Assembly (NCBI GenBank): GCA_965223675.1
Contig: OZ245013.1
Span: 1,240,001 to 1,304,000 of the forward strand
Reading direction: 5' to 3'
Length of the DNA: 64,000 nt
Source: JAGQKC01 sp965223675
GTDB taxonomy: Bacteria > Nitrospirota > Nitrospiria > Nitrospirales > UBA8639
Shown: one piece after another, positions 17,118-25,917 of the stretch
Layout: the number at the start of each line of letters is the position of its first letter
Position numbering within the stretch: the stretch's first letter is position 1
Notes under the pieces: model-generated
The model's input: the letters and a program-made list of their open reading frames with translations, nothing else
Databases searched by the model: none
What the model was told of the DNA's origin: nothing
Made by a program: the position numbers and the translations under genes

Positions 17118-17999
17118 TTAAGGTGTGGTGGTCATCAGTGGCAATGGCACTGGAGAGCGCACATGTAAATCTCGTTGTGGAAATGGAATTTCGACTCCGT
17201 TTTCCCGAAACTTTTTGACAATCGCACAGTTGATGTCAGAGTGGATTTGACGTCGACCTTGAGGATCTCCGACCCATGCTAAAAGACGCATATTCCATGC
17301 TGAATCGCCAAACCCCAATAGCCATGCTTTGGGTTCAGGGTGTGATAAGACTTCAGGATGTTCTCTTGCTGCCTCGAGTAAAGAAGTAATCACCGTATCG
17401 AGTTCAGAGCCATATGACACACCCACGTCTACTTCTAAACGTGTTTTCGGGTCTCCATGGGACCAGTTGACAACGGTCGCTGAAATAAACTCCGAATTGG
17501 GAACAACAATGGCAATATTATTGAGCGAACGGATCGTGGTAGAGCGAATGTTAATTTCCACCACGTCGCCTTCTGTGTCCGCGACAGTCACGCGATCTCC
17601 CACTTTTATATGCTGTTCAAACAACAGAATAATCCCTGAAATAAAGTTTGAAGTCAGATTCTGTAACCCAAATCCTATTCCGACTGACAAGAATCCAAAA
17701 ATGACCGCGAGCCCGCTGAGATCAATACCTATAAGTTGAAATGCGATAATGGCGCCCAGCACCCACAGCAAGTATTGAGCGATACGGGTGAGGGTGTATT
17801 TAGTACCAACAGGGAGGTTGACATGTTGTAAGAGACGATTTGAGAGCACACGACGAAGGATGCCGTTTAAAATGAAAATTCCAAGCATCGCCAAACAAAA
17901 CACCATAAGAGAAGACAACGTCACGGGGGTTTGATTGACTGAAAACAGTTGATATGTGAACAGGCTTTCTAACGTCGTCATAAAATTCCAGTTGTCCAT
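17118..17999 (-). CDS. MscS-family mechanosensitive ion channel
   Basis: The protein has 293 residues and a canonical MscS core: three TM helices, the glycine-rich pore helix (IFGFLSVGIGFGLQNLTSNF), the beta-domain motif IKVGDRVTVADTEGDVVEIN, then SLNNIAIVVPNSEFISATV and a C-terminal alpha-beta domain ending with GVEIPFPQRDLHV. The last motif is typical of the family. It would open under membrane tension to release solutes during hypo-osmotic shock. GGAGG lies seven bases before the ATG. It is preceded by the AsmA-type gene with an 81-base gap. Confidence 0.93.
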   Translation of the reverse strand: MDNWNFMTTLESLFTYQLFSVNQTPVTLSSLMVFCLAMLGIFILNGILRRVLSNRLLQHVNLPVGTKYTLTRIAQYLLWVLGAIIAFQLIGIDLSGLAVIFGFLSVGIGFGLQNLTSNFISGIILLFEQHIKVGDRVTVADTEGDVVEINIRSTTIRSLNNIAIVVPNSEFISATVVNWSHGDPKTRLEVDVGVSYGSELDTVITSLLEAAREHPEVLSHPEPKAWLLGFGDSAWNMRLLAWVGDPQGRRQIHSDINCAIVKKFRENGVEIPFPQRDLHVRSPVPLPLMTTTP

Positions 18000-18080
18000 G
18001 CATGGTCCTCCTCAATCTCGGTCAATATCCACATTTGCCAACAATAAAAAGTCTAAAACGTACTGCCATAAAACTCTTTA

Positions 18081-21000
18081 CTACTGTGAAGATACGTTTT
18101 CCTCTTCTGGTTCAGTTATCAAATCTTTGGGTAATGTAATCGTATTTTTTAAGACATCCACTGCAAATTGAGCAACACCTTGCAACCCTTCTGTGAAAGA
18201 TTTTAAAGGCTGATATGTCACGTCAGGTTTTTCACGCGATCCCTTAACTTCGAATAATGCGGTTGTGAGACCTTTTCTTTCCCCTTTAAGAAGTCGACCA
18301 AACAGGGGAATGCTTTTCAAGAGGTTGGAATATTCACCAAATGGGCTGACCGCAACGATAAAATCGAGTTGATCCGTTGGCAGATCATAATTGCCGGCCG
18401 CTGTCATTTTAATCACTGGGCTATTCAACAAAAGATTATTCGAAGTCACACGTCCATTGGTCACAGTAAACGTGCCAGTCAAGGCGTTAAACGGCACACC
18501 CTCTTTGGCGAGATTGACTTTTCCCATGAGGAGGTTGGGAAGATTGAGAAGACCTAGGATTCTTGAAATGACTGGCGATTGAACGACGTGACCATCACGA
18601 ATTTGAAATTCTCCTTTGCCTAACATTGCTTGCGTGAGGGGTTGTGAGTAAGAGAGAGCCGTTTCCAATGAAATGTCCATTGTCAGGTTGCCTGTTATCT
18701 TAGGCTCTTTGGAATTCTCTTTGGGTATGATGGCTTCCATCGGAAAGTCTTGTGTGCGGACATGCAGGGTTGCCTTATTGTCCTCCTGAGTCCATTGAAC
18801 TCTGCCGGTCTTGTTCGGATCTGTCGATGTCTGCGCAGCAATTGAACTCTGTTTGTTCAGGTCAATGATCCCGCTCGTTTTCCACGCCATCCAATCTTTT
18901 CCTGAACCTTTAATGCTCACATTCGCCATCATATGCCGTAGCCCTAACTGTTCCTGTCCCGCAACCACGTCAACTGGAAAACGTGACCCATTGTCAGGTC
19001 CTGTAGTCAGCGTGACATCAACGATTCTCGAATCACCAACAGAGAACTTGCCTTTTATGTCCAGATGAAACGGAGATATTTCGAGTGTGGATTGGTGTAT
19101 GTTCAATACGTGGTTTGGCATGAGTGCACCATCGAACTTGAGCCCCATCTGAATGCCAGCAGGTTTCTGCAAGATGGAAGGATAGGATATTTTTACCGGC
19201 GTGAGATCCGCGCTCATCTTGATGTCTGGCAGTTCGGTAGAGCCTGAAAGAGCCATGGTCATATCTATCGGCCCACCTGACAGACCACTTTCTTGAAAAA
19301 TTTCGGGAAACATACGCTGCAGATCAGAAAGCTCAATCTGACTTTGAAGCCTGACGTCTTTTAGTTTATCTTGCTGTCCGTACGACACGGCCCCCTGTAA
19401 CGTTGTCCGGCTTTCACCTACGTTTCCTCTCAGCACATGGATCTCGGCCTGGTCCTGATCAAGCCCAATTTCCCCGGAGAGATTCTGTACAGCAAGAGGA
19501 AATGCCGGAGTTTCAAAGCCAAGATTTTGCACAGTCAATTCTCCTTGATCAATCTTGAGTTCTCCAGGCTCCGTCAACGGTCCTTTAATCTTCAAGTCAA
19601 CAAGAGCATGGCCTTCTACCTGCTGAAGATCAAGCCACACTGGAGGGTCGTGTTTGATCGCGTCGAGTTGATGTGCGGTCTTTAGAATATCCTTCGCCAG
19701 GATATTGGCATTGGCGGACATGATTAACATTGGGTGCGGTTCTCGAAATTCAATGCGGCCACTGGCCTGAAGGATTCGAGAGCCTTCGTATTCAGCAGAA
19801 AAACTGTCTATCGTGAGATGGTCTTGATTAAAACGCATATGTCCCGAGATTGCGCGTACCGCTAAAGCATACGTTCTCGGTCGAAAGCCGAGATTTCGTA
19901 CTACCAACTCACCATGGTGAACGTTGAGTTGCTCTGGATCAGTCAACGGACCACCAATTGTTAATGTGAGATCTGCGTCTCCTTCCACATCTTGCATGTC
20001 GAGCCAGATTGGAGGGTCTTGTTTGCCTTCATAGTAGCGTCGAGCTGTTTTTAGTACATCTTCTGGAAGAACCTTGGCATTGGCGGTCAACGTCAGCGAA
20101 GGATGCAGCTCGTTCAACTCAATATGTCCCCGAGCATTCAAGATTTTTGATGATTCATATTCTAGAGAGACGTCGTTCAGGGAGAGCTCATCATGGTTGA
20201 GTACTACCGAACCATGTATGTTTTGGAGGGTCGGAAAAGACGAGTCAAAATTCACCCACCCATTGGATACAATAAATTTTCCGATGACTGAAAGGTCTGT
20301 GTCATCAGTCATTGGCCCGGAGACGGTGATGTGTTCAACTTGGACATTTCCCCCATGCTGATATTGGGTTAAGGCGTCCTGAATGCCCTCGGGTAACGAT
20401 GGGGACGGAATGAGTTGCGTTAACGCCTTAATCCTGAACTTCGGAACTGTTGCCGTAAAAAGAAATGCCGGCTGCTGGCTCAACAATCCTGTGACGCTTG
20501 ATTTTCCATTAATACCTAGTTCCCCTATTCGAGTAGAGAGTTCCTCCGCCACAAGCGTATAGCCTGCCTGATCGGGAAAGAACGAGAGAGTGGTCTGAAG
20601 ATTAGCCTCTGGGTTTTGGGCAGTGAACTCAATCCCTGGTTCAAAAAATTCCAGGATGGGACGGAGCTCAACATCACTAGCCTTTATTTTGGCAGTCGCA
20701 TGTTGAACGGAAAACCTCTCAACCTGTGCTGGTATCTGTATGCGACCATCAATAGACAGCGTTGAAGGATTCCCCCCGGTATCGGGAGGCGCTACAGATG
20801 CTTGAACATTGATCTGATGGCTTTCTAACTTCATAGTCATTATGGCTTCGAGATGAGAGAATACTATGAATCGTGGATGCTGTGGATCTGATTCATCGAT
20901 CATCGTGATGCGGCCATTGGTGACTCCAAAGTTTTTTAATCCTGCGAATTTCACGAGCGACATGCCTGAATCCTCTTCAGTTTCAGGAAAGATAAACCAA

Positions 21001-21371
21001 CTCCATGCTCCGTCTTTCCCTCGTCTGAGTGTTATATCTGGATCAATGAGCGTGCATTGATTGATCACAACTTGGCCAATCGCCAATGCGCGGAATTCGA
21101 ATTCACAATCGCCGTCTTCTAATCGAAGGAAGAGTCGTCCCTTCTCGTGTTCTTTAAGCACCAATTGATTCAGTTTAACTTTTGGGGAAGCAAACAACTG
21201 AAGTTCCAAGTGTTTCGCGGTAACGTACCCACCGATGGCATCTCCGACTTTTTGCAAAAGATAGCCTTTCACAGGTTCGGAATCAGAGAATACAACAGGA
21301 ACGGCAAGTGTTGCAGCCAATAGAAATATGGCAGCGATCATGAAAATGCAAAGATACTTGACTATCCTCAT
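18081..21371 (-). CDS. AsmA-family envelope protein with internal repeats
   Basis: The 1096-residue protein has an N-terminal membrane anchor (MRIVKYLCIFMIAAIFLLAA) and otherwise long beta-strand-rich sequence. The C-terminal part contains the AsmA_2-like stretch (GEFQIRDGHVVQSPVISRIL, then TGTFTVTNGRVTSNNLLLNS and FEVKGSREKPDVTY). Two consecutive blocks of about 124 residues are clearly homologous (each with ILxARGHIEL or ILQASGRIEF, then PP-WLD and GPLTDPE or GPLTEPG). AsmA/TamB/YhdP proteins are thought to bridge the membranes and move phospholipids outward. I prefer the ATG at 21371; a GTG at 21413 is the alternative. It sits between a lipoprotein and mscS on the same strand. Confidence 0.85.
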   Translation of the reverse strand: MRIVKYLCIFMIAAIFLLAATLAVPVVFSDSEPVKGYLLQKVGDAIGGYVTAKHLELQLFASPKVKLNQLVLKEHEKGRLFLRLEDGDCEFEFRALAIGQVVINQCTLIDPDITLRRGKDGAWSWFIFPETEEDSGMSLVKFAGLKNFGVTNGRITMIDESDPQHPRFIVFSHLEAIMTMKLESHQINVQASVAPPDTGGNPSTLSIDGRIQIPAQVERFSVQHATAKIKASDVELRPILEFFEPGIEFTAQNPEANLQTTLSFFPDQAGYTLVAEELSTRIGELGINGKSSVTGLLSQQPAFLFTATVPKFRIKALTQLIPSPSLPEGIQDALTQYQHGGNVQVEHITVSGPMTDDTDLSVIGKFIVSNGWVNFDSSFPTLQNIHGSVVLNHDELSLNDVSLEYESSKILNARGHIELNELHPSLTLTANAKVLPEDVLKTARRYYEGKQDPPIWLDMQDVEGDADLTLTIGGPLTDPEQLNVHHGELVVRNLGFRPRTYALAVRAISGHMRFNQDHLTIDSFSAEYEGSRILQASGRIEFREPHPMLIMSANANILAKDILKTAHQLDAIKHDPPVWLDLQQVEGHALVDLKIKGPLTEPGELKIDQGELTVQNLGFETPAFPLAVQNLSGEIGLDQDQAEIHVLRGNVGESRTTLQGAVSYGQQDKLKDVRLQSQIELSDLQRMFPEIFQESGLSGGPIDMTMALSGSTELPDIKMSADLTPVKISYPSILQKPAGIQMGLKFDGALMPNHVLNIHQSTLEISPFHLDIKGKFSVGDSRIVDVTLTTGPDNGSRFPVDVVAGQEQLGLRHMMANVSIKGSGKDWMAWKTSGIIDLNKQSSIAAQTSTDPNKTGRVQWTQEDNKATLHVRTQDFPMEAIIPKENSKEPKITGNLTMDISLETALSYSQPLTQAMLGKGEFQIRDGHVVQSPVISRILGLLNLPNLLMGKVNLAKEGVPFNALTGTFTVTNGRVTSNNLLLNSPVIKMTAAGNYDLPTDQLDFIVAVSPFGEYSNLLKSIPLFGRLLKGERKGLTTALFEVKGSREKPDVTYQPLKSFTEGLQGVAQFAVDVLKNTITLPKDLITEPEEENVSSQ

Positions 21372-21455
21372 CGTTACATTTTGTCCGAGAATATATTCTG
21401 TAAAACTCTGCACATCGATGTGAAATGGCGTGAGTATGTCTCGAAGTGGTGTGTA

Positions 21456-22157
21456 CTACAAGGGTTCTGTTTCCTGTGATTCTCCTATACGATTTGGTGA
21501 GAGGAGTGGGCTCACGTCTTTCGTATTGTCTACAGACTCGCTGTGTTTAAAAGGCTCTATTTCTAATGGGCCTTCGATGAGGTTGGTCGTCTGATATTCA
21601 ATAAAAAATAGAATGGTGTATTGATTATAGTACGTTTTGGCACGATACCATGGGGTAGCTCGTAGAAATTTATCAGTCGAATTTTCATAGAATTCAAGAG
21701 CGAATCGGGTATATCCTGTTTGATAGGCTACTTTATAAATGGCCAGTTCTGGCAGAGCAAATGGGAGTATTCCCCCTTGAACCTCAGGCATACCAAAAAG
21801 AGAGACAGCTTGTTCGGTCCCCAAAGTCTGAATAATAATTTGGACACGATAGGTAGCCAGTTCGCAGTCTTGTGTGTCGATAAAGCCCTGTTTCCCAAGC
21901 CAGCTACTGATGATTCCGATCATAAATTGCTGATTTGTCCTCAAGCCTGTGGCTTTTACGCAGAGAGATGATTCAGGTGGAATCGGGATTGTGCTGGGAG
22001 GATTTTTCGGTTCTAAGCTGAATTCAACGGCCTGAGCCATGAGTAATTGCTCGATCATGGTTGGCGAACTTGGTTCCGGCAGAGTGTTGGCAGCAGCGCA
22101 GCTTGTTAGAAAAAAACAGATACAAGCCAACAAGATTAGATTATTAAGGAGTCTCAT
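21456..22157 (-). CDS. Lipoprotein of unknown function
   Basis: The 233-residue protein begins at the ATG at 22157 (MRLLNNLILLACICFFLTSC). The lipobox FLTSC predicts lipidation and outer-membrane or periplasmic anchoring. The mature part is alpha/beta with no known catalytic motif; near its middle it has GMPEVQGGILPFALPELAIY and later aromatic-rich strands (YYNQYTILFFIEYQT). It is 84 bases upstream of the AsmA gene and could be the first gene of the long minus-strand array reaching down to 10.2 kb. Confidence 0.72.
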   Translation of the reverse strand: MRLLNNLILLACICFFLTSCAAANTLPEPSSPTMIEQLLMAQAVEFSLEPKNPPSTIPIPPESSLCVKATGLRTNQQFMIGIISSWLGKQGFIDTQDCELATYRVQIIIQTLGTEQAVSLFGMPEVQGGILPFALPELAIYKVAYQTGYTRFALEFYENSTDKFLRATPWYRAKTYYNQYTILFFIEYQTTNLIEGPLEIEPFKHSESVDNTKDVSPLLSPNRIGESQETEPL

Positions 22158-22495
22158 AATTTCATCCTGGGATTGCATTCATGGACTTTGCATTTCCCTG
22201 CGCATGATGATTGCCAACAACACAAAGTAGACAATTAGTGATAATGAGATCTCTTGACACGGTATGGCATAGGGTTCCATTACCGGAATTTAGCATTTTC
22301 ACTGTTTAAGTCTGGCAGGCTTATGCGCGGTTCTGAGTATGATAGCAAAAAACACGTAATTTTCGTAGTGTAACGGAGACCGATGGATCGTGCTATGGTC
22401 GCGAGTGTTAAACATCGTGGGTCTGGACATGTTGCTTTAGCACTGCCGTTCTAACTTCTCCTTGAGAATATAGGGGAAAGTGGAAAATTCACCTC
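22158..22495. other. Intergenic region, probable promoter of the AsmA array
   Basis: This is 338 bases with no convincing gene. It should contain the promoter for the minus-strand lipoprotein gene ending at 22157. A TTGACA occurs at 22254 on the plus strand, but no good -10 follows at the right spacing, so I do not call it. Confidence 0.4.
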
Positions 22496-22708
22496 TTAAC
22501 GACGATGGTTTTCAAGACTCCTGATGAATTCCGCAACCGCATCATGTATGTCATCATTCACCTCGTTAGCCCCTTTGGAAATATAGTCGATTTTTTTGTT
22601 CAATTCGTCTAGCTGTCGTTGAAAATTCTGAATGTCGCCTGTTCGATGAAATGCATTCATAGCGAGAACAAAGGCCGCAAGCGCAATAGCTAATGCGAAG
22701 AACTCCAT
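22496..22708 (-). CDS. Small membrane protein with coiled-coil tail
   Basis: The 70-residue protein has one N-terminal TM helix (MEFFALAIALAAFVLAMNAF) followed by a heptad-rich cytoplasmic or periplasmic helix (FQRQLDELNKKIDYI). An AGAGGCG ribosome site precedes the ATG. No domain is recognised. Its position among channel genes hints at an accessory role, but there is no direct evidence. Confidence 0.6.
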   Translation of the reverse strand: MEFFALAIALAAFVLAMNAFHRTGDIQNFQRQLDELNKKIDYISKGANEVNDDIHDAVAEFIRSLENHRR

Positions 22709-23055
22709 ACCACGCCTCTTATGTCCTTCTTACGACGGCCTAGTCAAAATAGGAGATGGTTATGTCAGAAAGCCATGCTCGCGATGCCAATGAGCACGCC
22801 GACCATGAATGTCAGAATATCCACTATTCCAAGGCCTTTCGTCTCTCGAGCCAACCGCTAGACATCAGTCGTCAACTTGTCGCTTTTCTATGACCGGCAA
22901 TGTGCTCCTCCTTGATTTATAGACTGGACGTTGCGTAATTATCATGCGCTTTCCATTTTTGGAAGTGACATTTGCATGCTGGTAGATGGGCAGCATCAGT
23001 CGCGACAAACCTCCAGAACTCCTAACAGTCAGACCTCTGGAGGTTTGTGAATAGA
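22709..23055. other. Non-coding region with a decayed look
   Basis: These 347 bases separate the small membrane protein from the channel-like gene ending at 23056. A 19-codon minus-strand frame from a GTG (hydrophobic, ending in TGA near 22758) may be the stub of a lost membrane protein. The only strong structure is the hairpin at 23006-23049, listed separately. Confidence 0.4.
23006..23049 (-). terminator. Hairpin 3' of the conserved-TM-helix gene
   Basis: Arms 23006-23018 and 23037-23049 are exact 13-bp inverted copies (ACAAACCTCCAGA) with an 18-base loop. It begins seven bases past the stop of the minus-strand gene at 23056. There is no T-run, so it may stabilise or end the transcript rather than act as a textbook intrinsic terminator. 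Confidence 0.5.
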
Positions 23056-24510
23056 CTACCGATCTCCGCGTAATTGACTGAGCCAATGTTCCATTTGGCG
23101 GCCCGCGGCTTCGCGCCCCCCGAGACCAAACGACAACGCTACCGCCACCGCAATGGCCCCCAGCGTGAGCCCAAAGGCCAGATTCACAATATCGTCAGCC
23201 AGGCCCATCGCCCGCAGGCCCATCGCTAAGATCAACCCTAAGATGGCAAAGCGGGCAATACTGGCCACCGACGCTGATCCCGCCCGACTGATCGCCCCAT
23301 GCGCCAGATTCGAGAGCCAAAAGCCAATCGTGATGATCGCCCCACCGAGCAAGACTTGACTACCAAACTGAATAAACATAGCCACCAGTTCCGAGACTTG
23401 GTGAAACCCCAAACGATTTGCCGCTTCCACGGTCGCAAAAAGCATAATGAAGAAGCTGATCACTTTCCCCACCAGTTGAGACGGAGTCGTCTCGCCTGCA
23501 AAGGCTTGCCCCATGCCCAATTTTTCGGGCAGCCCATCCAACCCGATGCCTCCCAGCAGGTTGCTCATCAATGACGAGACCAACCCTGCCACAAAGTAGG
23601 CAATTGCCAGAATCATCGCCGCGGCAAAAATATTCGGGATGGCCGTCATCATCGCGTTCAACATTTCAATAGCCGGTTCCGTCAACGCATCAATCTTGAG
23701 CGCTTGCAGGGCTGCCACCATAGCCGGCACCAAAATCAGAATATAGACGACCAACGCAACGAGCTTCGACAAACTCATGGTCCCTCGGAGGCCGGCATTC
23801 TCCCCCAGCCGGTCCACCCCAGAGGCGGCTAACAGATTGCTCACCAAGTCTCGGAGGATCTTGGCGACAAACCAGCCCACATACCCGATAATGCCCGCCG
23901 CGAGAATATTCGGGAGCATCGAAAGAATATCATTCACCATCCCCTGGACCGGATCCAGAAGCCCCTTGAGTTCTAAGGCTCCTAACACCGCAGGTAGGAA
24001 TAACAGGAAGATCAACCCGTACAGCACATTCCCCAAGTTCTCACTCATGGGACTCATGCCCGCCCCTGTCGTGAGTTTTTCATCTAAGGTCGTAGCACTC
24101 AAGGCCTTGCTTACCAGGGTTCGCACGATCGTGGCCAACACCCACGCGACAAGCAACAACACCCCTCCTGCCACCAGCTTGGGGATAAACTCAAAGACCT
24201 GCCCAACAAGTCCATGAAGCGGGCCGGACACTGTTTCGAGCTTAAGGGCATTGAAGAAGGCCATGAGGACAAGTAGCAAAATGACATAATACAACCCCGT
24301 CGCCACCCCAGACTCGAGATCCATCTGAGTCCCCGTACTCGTACGCAAGCGATCATTGACTTTTAAGTATTCAAGAGATTTTCGAACTCCGCCTCTAATG
24401 GCGACTGCAAACGCCCATCCCACAAGCAGGATGGCCAGGGCCCCAAAAACGGTCGGCAGCGTTTCGCCGAGAGTTCCCTGCAACGACTCTACGAGTTTAC
24501 TGGTATCCAT
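23056..24510 (-). CDS. Conserved-TM-helix repeat membrane protein lacking the MscS beta domain
   Basis: The 484-residue protein starts at the ATG at 24510, which has GGAGG five to six bases upstream. It holds four or five copies of a two-helix motif (for example LPTVFGALAILLVGWAFA, FIPKLVAGGVLLLVAWVLA, MLPNILAAGIIGYVGWFVA, AIPNIFAAAMILAIAYFVA), each followed by a short amphipathic linker. The C-terminus reaches the MscS-like pore motif (ALSFGLGGREAAGRQ) and stops after a short tail, so the MscS beta domain is missing. CmpX-type proteins look similar. Base composition is visibly more GC-rich than its neighbours, which suggests a separate origin. Confidence 0.8.
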   Translation of the reverse strand: MDTSKLVESLQGTLGETLPTVFGALAILLVGWAFAVAIRGGVRKSLEYLKVNDRLRTSTGTQMDLESGVATGLYYVILLLVLMAFFNALKLETVSGPLHGLVGQVFEFIPKLVAGGVLLLVAWVLATIVRTLVSKALSATTLDEKLTTGAGMSPMSENLGNVLYGLIFLLFLPAVLGALELKGLLDPVQGMVNDILSMLPNILAAGIIGYVGWFVAKILRDLVSNLLAASGVDRLGENAGLRGTMSLSKLVALVVYILILVPAMVAALQALKIDALTEPAIEMLNAMMTAIPNIFAAAMILAIAYFVAGLVSSLMSNLLGGIGLDGLPEKLGMGQAFAGETTPSQLVGKVISFFIMLFATVEAANRLGFHQVSELVAMFIQFGSQVLLGGAIITIGFWLSNLAHGAISRAGSASVASIARFAILGLILAMGLRAMGLADDIVNLAFGLTLGAIAVAVALSFGLGGREAAGRQMEHWLSQLRGDR

Positions 24511-24779
24511 GAAGGCCTCCTTTTTAATGATGTGTAGTCTTATGCACAGCACAGACCTAGGCTACCATATCTTTTTCCTTTACCACCACGCGCCAGCTTT
24601 TTCGGCTGCGTATTCACGAGAACAGTCAGATGGCTTGGCCAGATGATCGGAACTACACCCTACTCCTTCCAGGTTGCCGCACACCCACGCGGCAAGCAAT
24701 AATTCATGGTAAGAGCTGCTTGGGTGTGCAATCCATTCGTATAGGTGATAGAACAATGGGATCATTGATCCTTAACAAC

Positions 24780-25261
24780 TCACCCTGTCCCTCCTCTCAA
24801 TGTAGAATGTTTTGCCAAGACAGAGATTTTTAATTGATAGAAAAAGACGCGATTGAGAGTATAGAAGAGTTCATGTTGAGTATAAGGTTTGTAGAGGATT
24901 GCCACTGCCCCATCCCGCATGGCTTGCCTTCGTAGAGCATAAGACGTATTTTCCGTGATCATGAACATCGGAATTTTCTTCATGTACGAAGATTGCTTCA
25001 GCAAATAGAAGAGCTGAAGGCTATTCATGGTCGGAATGTGAAAGTCAGATATCATCAGGCAAATATTCGAATGCTGTTGAATGATCGATAACGCTTCTTG
25101 GCCACTTTCAGCTTGCATGCAGGTATATCCAGCCTGTTCCAGAGTGTGGTTTTTAAAAGACCGCGAGGTGCTGGGGCATTTTCTACGATTAAAATGGTTG
25201 AGAAATTAGATACATGCCGTCGAGAAAGGGATGATTCTGAGCCTGTTGTTAACACTGGCAT
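24780..25261 (-). pseudogene. Response-regulator receiver gene broken by a 2-bp frameshift
   Basis: The ATG at 25261 has GGAGG eight bases upstream and begins MPVLTTGSESS, then NFSTILIVENAPAPRGLLKT. Near 25139-25144 the frame must shift: the downstream frame carries the rest of the receiver (TLEQAGYTCMQAESGQEALS, then LMISDFHIPTM with the phospho-Asp, MFMITEN and ILYKPYT with the Lys). Removing one of two tandem AG dinucleotides (forward strand CCAGAGTG) restores a continuous CheY-like protein of about 160 residues. As written it is inactive. The first acidic pair is EN, so the ancestor was already slightly degenerate. A sequencing error is the alternative. Confidence 0.75.
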
Positions 25262-25305
25262 GCAAAGGGCCTCCTCTAGCTCGTCGCTCAAGAAAAGAGG
25301 AGGGG

Positions 25306-25327
25306 AGCCAACCTGTTGAGGTTGGCT
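25306..25327 (-). terminator. Intrinsic terminator after the exported-protein gene
   Basis: The 8-bp stem AGCCAACC/GGTTGGCT with a six-base loop lies 27 bases past the stop codon at 25354. On the minus strand it is followed by a pyrimidine-rich tract containing TTTTCTT. It would separate the exported-protein gene from the receiver pseudogene. Confidence 0.6.
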
Positions 25328-25353
25328 TCTTGTTAACGGCATGTAGGAATTTT

Positions 25354-25833
25354 TTATTCCTCCTCTGACTGGTCTATGTCTTCTTTTTCTTGCAATTCAA
25401 TATTGAGTCCCTTACCGCCTAGCGTCAGTTGAACACCCTTAGTAGCTGCTCGGAGATTCAGTACTACGCCTTTCGTATTTTTCATGGTGACTCCGGCTTT
25501 TCCTTTTCCTACAGCATACGCAGCCTCTGCGGCCGCATATTTCCCAGAAAAATCGGACAGCTTAGTCAGATGAAATACCTTTCCCTCAGCTGATGCAGTG
25601 GAAATACCCAAATCCATGACACTCAACCCTTTGACAGTAAATGGATAATCTTTCCCTTCAAAAGTAAGCGTACCCGTCCCCCAATTGATCCCCACTCCCG
25701 CGGCGATCGATGTGGTTGACAGCATCACGGTGCCGGACGGTTGCGGAATTTCAGCTTCCTCGGCAAAGGTTGTCAGAACAGAAAAAACGCTGATAACGAT
25801 TAAATTGGAAATTAGGCGAGTAAACTGTTTCAT
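25354..25833 (-). CDS. Exported protein of unknown function
   Basis: The 159-residue protein starts at the ATG at 25833, behind AGGAGGGA. It has a signal peptide (FTRLISNLIVISVFSVLTTF) cut near AEEAEI. The mature domain is small, glycine-rich and beta-rich: VMLSTTSIAAGVGINWGTG, LTFEGKDYPFTVKGLSVMDL and GKAGVTMKNTKGVVLNL. I have a general memory of similar conserved bacterial periplasmic proteins but cannot assign a named family or function. The C-terminus is acidic. Regulation looks elaborate: a palindrome and a 14-bp direct repeat lie just upstream. Confidence 0.75.
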   Translation of the reverse strand: MKQFTRLISNLIVISVFSVLTTFAEEAEIPQPSGTVMLSTTSIAAGVGINWGTGTLTFEGKDYPFTVKGLSVMDLGISTASAEGKVFHLTKLSDFSGKYAAAEAAYAVGKGKAGVTMKNTKGVVLNLRAATKGVQLTLGGKGLNIELQEKEDIDQSEEE

Positions 25834-25860
25834 AAAATTCCCTCCTTGGATTTTACACCT

Positions 25861-25917
25861 ATGAGTAAACCAATATGAGTAAACCAAGCGCCTCTTCTTA
25901 AGATGTCTATATAGACA
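25861..25917 (-). promoter_or_regulatory. Direct repeat and palindrome upstream of the exported-protein gene
   Basis: On the minus strand the 13-mer TTGGTTTACTCAT occurs twice in tandem, 14 bases apart (25861-25873 and 25875-25887), about 28-54 bases before the start codon. A perfect 14-bp palindrome TGTCTATATAGACA sits at 25904-25917. Such an arrangement is typical of transcription-factor operators. The regulator cannot be named. Confidence 0.45.

Noticed and set aside
22254..22290. TTGACA as a plus-strand promoter
   Set aside because: No acceptable -10 at the correct distance and no plus-strand gene follows.
22865..23086. 73-codon minus-strand frame over the hairpin after the channel-like gene
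   Set aside because: It overlaps the end of the real gene and consists largely of hairpin sequence.
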